Positions 58,537 through 64,000 of a DNA stretch of 64,000 bases are shown in pieces (the first letter of the stretch is position 1; every line of letters starts with the position of its first letter). The position numbers were made by a program, and so were the translations under genes. The stretch is taken from positions 1,302,001 to 1,366,000 of the forward strand of contig CADCSX010000023.1 in the NCBI GenBank assembly GCA_902805475.1. Direction: 5' to 3'. The DNA is from Entonaema liquescens. Its lineage: Eukaryota > Ascomycota > Sordariomycetes > Xylariales > Xylariaceae. The notes under the pieces were generated by a model. The model was not told the origin of the DNA, ran no database searches, and was given only the letters and a program-made list of their open reading frames with translations.

Positions 58537-61500
58537 CTAGATTCTACCTCTATCGACCACTTCTCGCCCGAGAATCTCTATTTCGCCCGACTCTGCGGTG
58601 CGGCGTCGTTCCATGATCCATCTTATTTCTCCGCTATCTTCTTCCTTCGTGTATGAGATGCTGTCTGCACTTCCCCTGTGTCTATGGCCCATACCTGGCC
58701 TTTTCTGAGATGGTATACCAATTATTGGGCTCATACTTTCACTGAGTGGCCTCGTCATCGTGCTTGATGTTGAGAGGCTTGGGCTCACAATGTCAGTCCT
58801 CCTTTCATCGAGCGGACTCGACTCTTCGTCCTCAAAAACAGGCGGACAAACCGATGAAGGCTGTAAAGGGGAGAACACCGGTAGGCTAGAAGGAGAGGTT
58901 GAAATAGTGGCGTTCGAATTAGAAGGTGCGGTGATAGGTGGGATGGAATTGTTGGGTATACCAGGCATTGACATAGTCAACGTGGGACTACCCGAGCCAC
59001 TGCCTGCTCCGGTCGAATCCTGACTGAATATAGAAAAGGCAGAATTCTTACGCCCATGTGAAGCCCCGATACTATGATCCTGACCCCATGGGCTAGTAGC
59101 GCCATTTCTATCGTTGGGTGAGCCATCACGCGAGCTTACAAGTGACACTTGAGAACCACCCCACGCTTTAGAGCGTAGGCGAAGAAGGGCTGATAGTGAC
59201 ATGTTATCGTCATCTGCCATCATCGCGAGCTGAGCTAGGCCGGGGCTTTGCAGCGGCCCGTTGGGATTTGCGCTTTGAGACACGCCCAAGCTCATAATTG
59301 AGTTTCGATTTGAGTACTCAGAGCGCTCAGTAATAGGTGTTAAGTTTGGCTCGCGTGAAACAATGCGGCCCGAGATACTTCGATTGATGCCGCTGGGGCC
59401 AAAGTAACCCCCATGGGAATATTGATATAGATTCTTTTCGCTAAGCGCACTGGCATTATGATGGGTAATCAGCGGTGCTGGTGCGGAGTAAAATCCAAAC
59501 TCCTGCCCGTACCAGCCATCTGAGTCGTTCGCAAGAGCGCTAGCGTTCGCCTCAGCAATGATATCGTCATCATCGAGCTCGTAGTCATCCAGTCCTGCGG
59601 AGAGGTCGTTATCATATTCATAATCATCGAGATTTTCGGCGTGGGAGGACGCGGAGGTCGTTGGAGACGTGACCATTAGCTCGGTTGGCAGCGGGGGATC
59701 AGAGTCTCTTCGAAATTTGCCAGAAGCTGCGGCTTGATGAGCTGCTGCTGCTAGGGCCGCCTGGTAAGCTGCTATCTGGTCCTGGTCTGTATTATCCAGG
59801 TTGGGGACTGACGACTTGCGTTCTTCCACCGGTGGTAGAGTTTCTAAAACGGGCTCAGGTTCGGTCGGTTTGGACTGGAGGTCAGCACTGAGCGAAGTGT
59901 GGGCTGTTGATTGCGAATAATCAGACTGCGCTGATAATCGAGAAGTAACGTCGGATTCTCGCTTCTTTGCCTCCTCGACTGCTTTCCTCTGTGACAGCGC
60001 ATTGGCGAATAGCCCTGGAATTGGTCGACCATACCGATCTGTATCATCGAGGTCAAATATTGACTCATCAAACGTCGAACCATCTCCCTCTCCATCAAAA
60101 TCGTGAATTAGTCCATCATTAAAATAAAGCTCATCATCTTTAGAGAGCTGCCGTGTCGTTCCCTCCTGTTGCTGTTTTTGAAATATTAACTGTTCAGACA
60201 TTTCGTTGACAGTTTCGAGTCCTTGAATGCCCAGTCCCGTGGGAGTATTTTGTTCCGATGCCTCCCTTGCAGGAGCTTCACCTGGACTTCTAGTGGAGAT
60301 ATGCAACGGCTGTGGGACATCCGGCATCTCTTGAGTTGCATAGTCATCGATACTACTCATTGTATCTCTGGGGGTAGGTAATATGCCAGTGCCATGGGGA
60401 CTCGTTAACTCTGACACAGGATTGGATCTCTGAAAAGAGAAACCCGCAAAATTCTCCTGGTCATTATCTGGGTCATCTATACCGTCGAAGTCATCTTCAT
60501 CCAGGTCAGCATTAACACCTGGTATACGCTCCTCAAGTCCATCGTCATAATCCATCGCATCGTAGTCGAATGCGTCTTCGTCAAAATCATCGAACCGAGA
60601 ATCCCGCTCCTCGAGGGGTTCGTCCGTTCTCTTGTCTTGTTGTCGTTGCCGATGTCGTTCTTCCAGTAATTTCTCCTGCTTTGCAGCGCCGATCATATCA
60701 AAACTGAACCGTGAAGAGGTGCTTTTCATATGTTTAGGTAGCGACGAGAGGACACCTCTGCTGGATGCTTCCGAAACATTACGGGATAACGATCGCAAAG
60801 ATGGAGGAATCGAATTTGTTCTTTTCTGGCTATTTCGTCCATTTTTAGATTCAACCTTGGAGCGGCTATCCACTGAGCCTAGGCTTTTCTGCAAAGACGT
60901 AGCATCTACTGATGCAGTCCAAGAAGCTGTTGAAGACGATCGAGTGGACTGGGGGTTGCCATCCTTAGGAGGAACTGGAGGTGCCTCTATAACGGGCGAA
61001 TTATTCTCTATAGTAGGTGACGCGACATCCTGATGGGGCCGTTCGACTCCTGGATTAACTAGTTCATTATTTGGTACAACTTTTTTCGGCCGTGGAGCGC
61101 TGAAATCATGGACCCGAGTACCTCTAATTCGGGGATCGTATAAGGGTTCTTCAACTTGGGCACGTGATGGCAAGGTAATCTCTGGTGCGTTCTGACTAGT
61201 TTTCCTTCGTAGAAGCAGCGTCGACATGGGATTTTTGAGAAAGGGGAGACTCTTCTTTGCTCTTGGGGCATCTTGGCTATGAAAAGCCTGTGAATCCGAT
61301 ACCATTCTAGCGCCTGGTGGCCGCCTACCTGTCGTATTTGCATTCTGGAGAGAGGCAGGTGGGACGAAAGAAGACGCGGCTTTGACAGGCTTCGCCGGCG
61401 GCGCGGGGCGACTCGCAAAATTGGCCGCACCAGCAGCATACGTGCTGAATGACGGGGGATCCGACGCGTGGTTTGTATTCCTATCTAATGAGCCTGGCTT

Positions 61501-61929
61501 CAGCGCTTCTTGCTCCCGACGGTAATTCTGCAAGGCTAGTCCACCAATAAATCCACTATCCCCATTATAAGGCGATCTCGGCAAAGGCTTCGGCTCTTCG
61601 CGTGGCTTAGACTCAAATTTTTCTACGTCAATCGCTAGGTCCGACTCGGGTGAACTAATGCCAGTAATTGGTGGCAAGACCGGCGGTTGGTTATGCTGTA
61701 AGGGCTGTTGTTGGGACTGAGGTGGCGCCGGTTGCGACGGAGGCTGGCCATGTCCATGGGCAAAAGGTACGGAGGTGGCAGATCGTGGTCGAATCTCGGG
61801 AGCCGGGACACCATCATCAGGGACTAGCTGGGCTGGCTGAAGGGCAGCAGCATCCCATGGGCCAGTTTCGGGTATGGGAGATGAAGGATTGGACGGACCC
61901 CGTCTGTGGAAGCGGAGATGTGAGAGCAT
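58537..61929 (-). CDS. Large, mostly disordered fungal protein of unknown function, 1130 aa
   Basis: A single uninterrupted exon. Composition is Pro/Ser/Gln-rich with a PQSQQQPLQHNQPP segment (about 70-85) and two acidic patches (DDFDEDAFDYDAMDYDDGLEE, about 450; YELDDDDIIAEANA, about 770), so most of it should be unstructured. Short blocks look conserved: KKSLPFLKNPMSTLLLRRK, DPRIRGTRVHDFSAPRPKK and the C-terminal SISYTKEEDSGEIRWIMERRR, ending ILGREVVDRGRI. These read like binding motifs on a scaffold rather than a catalytic domain. No membrane segment or signal peptide. I recall similar proteins in Pezizomycotina carrying vague kinase-related names but see no kinase motif, so I assign no function. 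The start Met is followed at once by a basic LRFHRRG segment, plausible as the true N-terminus. Confidence 0.8.
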   Translation of the reverse strand: MLSHLRFHRRGPSNPSSPIPETGPWDAAALQPAQLVPDDGVPAPEIRPRSATSVPFAHGHGQPPSQPAPPQSQQQPLQHNQPPVLPPITGISSPESDLAIDVEKFESKPREEPKPLPRSPYNGDSGFIGGLALQNYRREQEALKPGSLDRNTNHASDPPSFSTYAAGAANFASRPAPPAKPVKAASSFVPPASLQNANTTGRRPPGARMVSDSQAFHSQDAPRAKKSLPFLKNPMSTLLLRRKTSQNAPEITLPSRAQVEEPLYDPRIRGTRVHDFSAPRPKKVVPNNELVNPGVERPHQDVASPTIENNSPVIEAPPVPPKDGNPQSTRSSSTASWTASVDATSLQKSLGSVDSRSKVESKNGRNSQKRTNSIPPSLRSLSRNVSEASSRGVLSSLPKHMKSTSSRFSFDMIGAAKQEKLLEERHRQRQQDKRTDEPLEERDSRFDDFDEDAFDYDAMDYDDGLEERIPGVNADLDEDDFDGIDDPDNDQENFAGFSFQRSNPVSELTSPHGTGILPTPRDTMSSIDDYATQEMPDVPQPLHISTRSPGEAPAREASEQNTPTGLGIQGLETVNEMSEQLIFQKQQQEGTTRQLSKDDELYFNDGLIHDFDGEGDGSTFDESIFDLDDTDRYGRPIPGLFANALSQRKAVEEAKKRESDVTSRLSAQSDYSQSTAHTSLSADLQSKPTEPEPVLETLPPVEERKSSVPNLDNTDQDQIAAYQAALAAAAHQAAASGKFRRDSDPPLPTELMVTSPTTSASSHAENLDDYEYDNDLSAGLDDYELDDDDIIAEANASALANDSDGWYGQEFGFYSAPAPLITHHNASALSEKNLYQYSHGGYFGPSGINRSISGRIVSREPNLTPITERSEYSNRNSIMSLGVSQSANPNGPLQSPGLAQLAMMADDDNMSLSALLRLRSKAWGGSQVSLVSSRDGSPNDRNGATSPWGQDHSIGASHGRKNSAFSIFSQDSTGAGSGSGSPTLTMSMPGIPNNSIPPITAPSNSNATISTSPSSLPVFSPLQPSSVCPPVFEDEESSPLDERRTDIVSPSLSTSSTMTRPLSESMSPIIGIPSQKRPGMGHRHRGSADSISYTKEEDSGEIRWIMERRRTAESGEIEILGREVVDRGRI

Positions 61930-62986
61930 TCCGACGGGTTGGATCTAATAAGTTAGATCTTGCAGGCCAAACCCGAACATGACTCGGACGGGAATGGTGT
62001 TAGGTTCTTGGAGACAGATGCAGTGCGTTCGGCAAGGAAATTTGTATTACGCGACAGCTCTCGTAGTACTGGGAAAGGTGTTTGTTTGTTCGTGGTTCTG
62101 TCGCATAAGTGGGAAAAATGGATCGTCACGATGTCGAGGATCGAGGATCGACACGATCTTTTAAACATAAGGTAGCCACCGTGTTGTATATATACATTAA
62201 CACATTAATCAACGATCACAGCGACGTAAGAGGGATATAAATCGACGTAATCCCAGGATAATTGAGTTGAGGGGTTCAAGATTGAAGAAAAGAACGTTGT
62301 TTAAAGTTACTATGTCATTATTGGTTGCGAAGGAGTTTAAGCTTGGTTTTTTTTTTTTTTTATTATTAAGTTTCTAGGTCAAGCTTGAGTCCCTTCCATT
62401 TTCTTTAATGACACCACTTTACATGGCACCTTACAATGGCAGGTCCTTTCCCAATCTTGTCCTGCCGCGTCTGTCACAGCCCCACCGAGATTATTCCACC
62501 CTACAGCTTGCAGCTCAAGATAAGGCACGTGCGGTCGGGGCATTTCAACGCCTAACACCAAAAACTTTAAAAGCCGCTTCCGTCCTGTCGGGTCTACTGC
62601 GGCACCTCTCCGATCCATTTAATTATACGAGTTTCTATATTAAGTGTAAGTTGTTGAATAAAAAGAAAAAAAAACCACACACTATTGACAGTGACGTCGT
62701 TAAATGCCATAGATATTACTACATACCTACATACTTGGAATAATTAGTTATAGCATCCATTAGTTAGGTAGGTAGTTAAGCATAGTTAACTAAACGTAGA
62801 AAACAACATAATTTGGTCATGACTTTTTACATATTCCTATCCTTAGGTACTTCATATGACAGGTTTCTCCTTTTTTATATACACCATGTTCTTCATGCAT
62901 TTTCCTACTCTTGCGCCTTTCCCATATAGTACATTAGGTAGGTAGGTATGTAGGTATGTAGCTTCAACTTTCTAAATGAGCAAATA
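61930..62986. other. Spacer between the disordered-protein gene and HEM13
   Basis: The left part is presumably the promoter and 5' leader of the 1130-aa protein gene; the right part is the 3' flank of HEM13. A long T tract lies near 62347. TAGG/CCTA repeats occur at 62725-62780 and 62936-62960. A GC-richer patch (62400-62640) is open on both strands (62408-62743 and 62379-62618) but shows no recognisable motif. Confidence 0.5.
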
Positions 62987-64000
62987 TTATACCCATTCCT
63001 TAGGGTTCTTGAGAACTTCAAGAAGTCTCTGCTCTCGACTTCTAGGTTCCGGTTCGTACATATAACGCCAAGACGCCGTTAACGGCAGACTCATCAGAAT
63101 GCTTTCGACTCTTGATCCGGGGACATTCAACCCAAAAGCCGTGCCACGGTCATGAACCAGGTTGAATTCGACATACCTGCCTCTCCGCACCTGTTGCCAC
63201 TCCTTCTCCTTTTCGGTAAAGGGCATATCTTTTCTCCTTTGGATAATTGGCAAGTAAGAAGGCAAGAAGCTCTTGAGACAATCTTGAATGAATGCAAAAG
63301 TATTGTCGGCATCGGCAACGGTCTCATCCAAGTCATCGAAAAAGATTCCACCTACACCCCTGGACTCACCTCGGTGCGTGTTAGAGAAGTATTCATCGCA
63401 CCATTTCTTAAATTTAGGGTAATAATCCTTGTTGTGCTTATCGCATGCGTCTTTCATCGTCTTGTGGAAGTGCACCGCATCTTCATCAAACAGGTAGCTT
63501 GGTGTTAGGTCGCTTCCTCCGCCGAACCACCAGGCTTGTGGAGTGCCATCCGGCCGCATCGTCTCGAAGTATCGGTAGTTCAAATGTACAGTTGGCGCCA
63601 TCGGATTTTGAGGGTGCAACACCATACTTAAGCCGAGGGCGTAAAAGTCAACCTCGTCTTCCTCCGCAATATTTTTATGGTGAACCCGCATTTTCGAGAT
63701 GGCCGGTTTCGGCAGCGTTCCATAGACAACACTGATATTCACACCGGCTTTTTCGAATACGTTGCCTTCCTGCAAAACACAGGATACGCCGCCACCTCCC
63801 TTCTCTCTAGTCCACGTGTCCTCTCTGAAGCTCTTACCATCGACCTTCTCGAGCTCGAAGACGATCTCCTTCTGCTGTTCGCGAATGAATTTCTCCATCC
63901 GTAAACGCATTGGCGAGTTCTCGTCTACGCCCTTTTCGCGTTTCGTTCGTTCATCGAGGTCGGCAAGTGTGCGAGCGTCGAACTTAACTGGTTTCTGGGT
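62987..64000 (-). CDS. HEM13: Coproporphyrinogen III oxidase (oxygen-dependent), 5'-partial
   Basis: The frame is open from 62987 to the window edge with no intron, giving at least 337 residues; the N-terminus lies beyond 64000. Landmarks match yeast Hem13 throughout: DTWTREKGGGGVSCVLQEG, FEKAGVNISVVYG, VHLNYRYFETMRPDGTPQAW, FGGGSDLTPSYLFDEDAVHF, KKWCDEYFSNTHRGESRGVG, GIFFDDLDE, RRGRYVEFNLVHDRGTAFGL and PGSRVESILMSLPLTASW. The enzyme performs the O2-dependent double decarboxylation of coproporphyrinogen III to protoporphyrinogen IX in heme synthesis and works as a cytosolic homodimer in yeast. The protein ends NPKEWV, as in other fungi. The N-terminal extension seen here (KFDARTLADLDERTKREKG) is longer than in yeast, as is common in filamentous fungi. 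The first in-window Met (63910) is internal, not the start. Confidence 0.95.
   Translation of the reverse strand, partial: TQKPVKFDARTLADLDERTKREKGVDENSPMRLRMEKFIREQQKEIVFELEKVDGKSFREDTWTREKGGGGVSCVLQEGNVFEKAGVNISVVYGTLPKPAISKMRVHHKNIAEEDEVDFYALGLSMVLHPQNPMAPTVHLNYRYFETMRPDGTPQAWWFGGGSDLTPSYLFDEDAVHFHKTMKDACDKHNKDYYPKFKKWCDEYFSNTHRGESRGVGGIFFDDLDETVADADNTFAFIQDCLKSFLPSYLPIIQRRKDMPFTEKEKEWQQVRRGRYVEFNLVHDRGTAFGLNVPGSRVESILMSLPLTASWRYMYEPEPRSREQRLLEVLKNPKEWV

Noticed and set aside
62379..62743. Two overlapping ORFs on opposite strands in a GC-richer patch
   Set aside because: No recognisable domain, no splice partners. They lie in the presumed flanks of two real genes; could be revisited with transcripts.

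Overview
The window is nuclear DNA of a filamentous ascomycete (Pezizomycotina, possibly a Sordariomycete; inferred). The evidence is the gene content (acetyl-CoA hydrolase, UNC93-like transporter, Cdc25-type RasGEF, GH93 arabinanase, tannase-family esterase, coproporphyrinogen oxidase), short spliceosomal introns of mostly 55-140 bases with GTRNGT donors, an intron-bearing tRNA-Thr, and one 10-kb block driven to extreme A+T with the pattern expected of repeat-induced point mutation (RIP). No bacterial, viral or organellar genes were recognised.

Layout. 0-13.7 kb: the 3' part of ACH1, an F-box protein, tRNA-Thr(CGT), a secreted tannase/feruloyl-esterase-like enzyme, a newly assembled two-exon 83-residue basic protein, an NmrA-like Rossmann protein and a secreted DUF8021-type protein. 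Three of these (ACH1, the esterase, the DUF8021-type gene) are each interrupted by one missing base in a C or G run. 13.7-26 kb: an UNC93-like membrane protein, a 4.9-kb gene-poor stretch, then a large SH3-RasGEF gene. 26-40 kb: mostly gene-poor DNA of ordinary composition, with a 373-bp pogo/Fot1-type element and one secreted phosphodiesterase-like protein with a jacalin-like tail. 40-45.3 kb: an MDR-family reductase, a GH93 exo-arabinanase-like enzyme, and a single-pass membrane protein with a Cys-rich ectodomain. 45.44-55.45 kb: an AT block bounded by about 70-bp terminal inverted repeats, which I interpret as one large RIP-destroyed DNA transposon. 55.5-64 kb: a PAF-acetylhydrolase-like lipase, an 1130-residue disordered protein, and HEM13, cut by the window end.

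How the genes work together. They do not form one pathway or an obvious secondary-metabolite cluster. Housekeeping genes sit at both ends and in the RasGEF locus (Ras/cAMP signalling, acetyl-CoA/acetate metabolism, heme synthesis). Between them is a gene-sparse, transposon-bearing compartment enriched in secreted proteins: the esterase, the DUF8021-type protein, the phosphodiesterase-jacalin protein and the arabinanase. That layout is typical of an accessory compartment in a plant-associated fungus. The strongest unusual signals are the TIR-bounded AT block, its strand-asymmetric base loss, the one-end-mutated pogo-like element, and the hidden two-exon gene.
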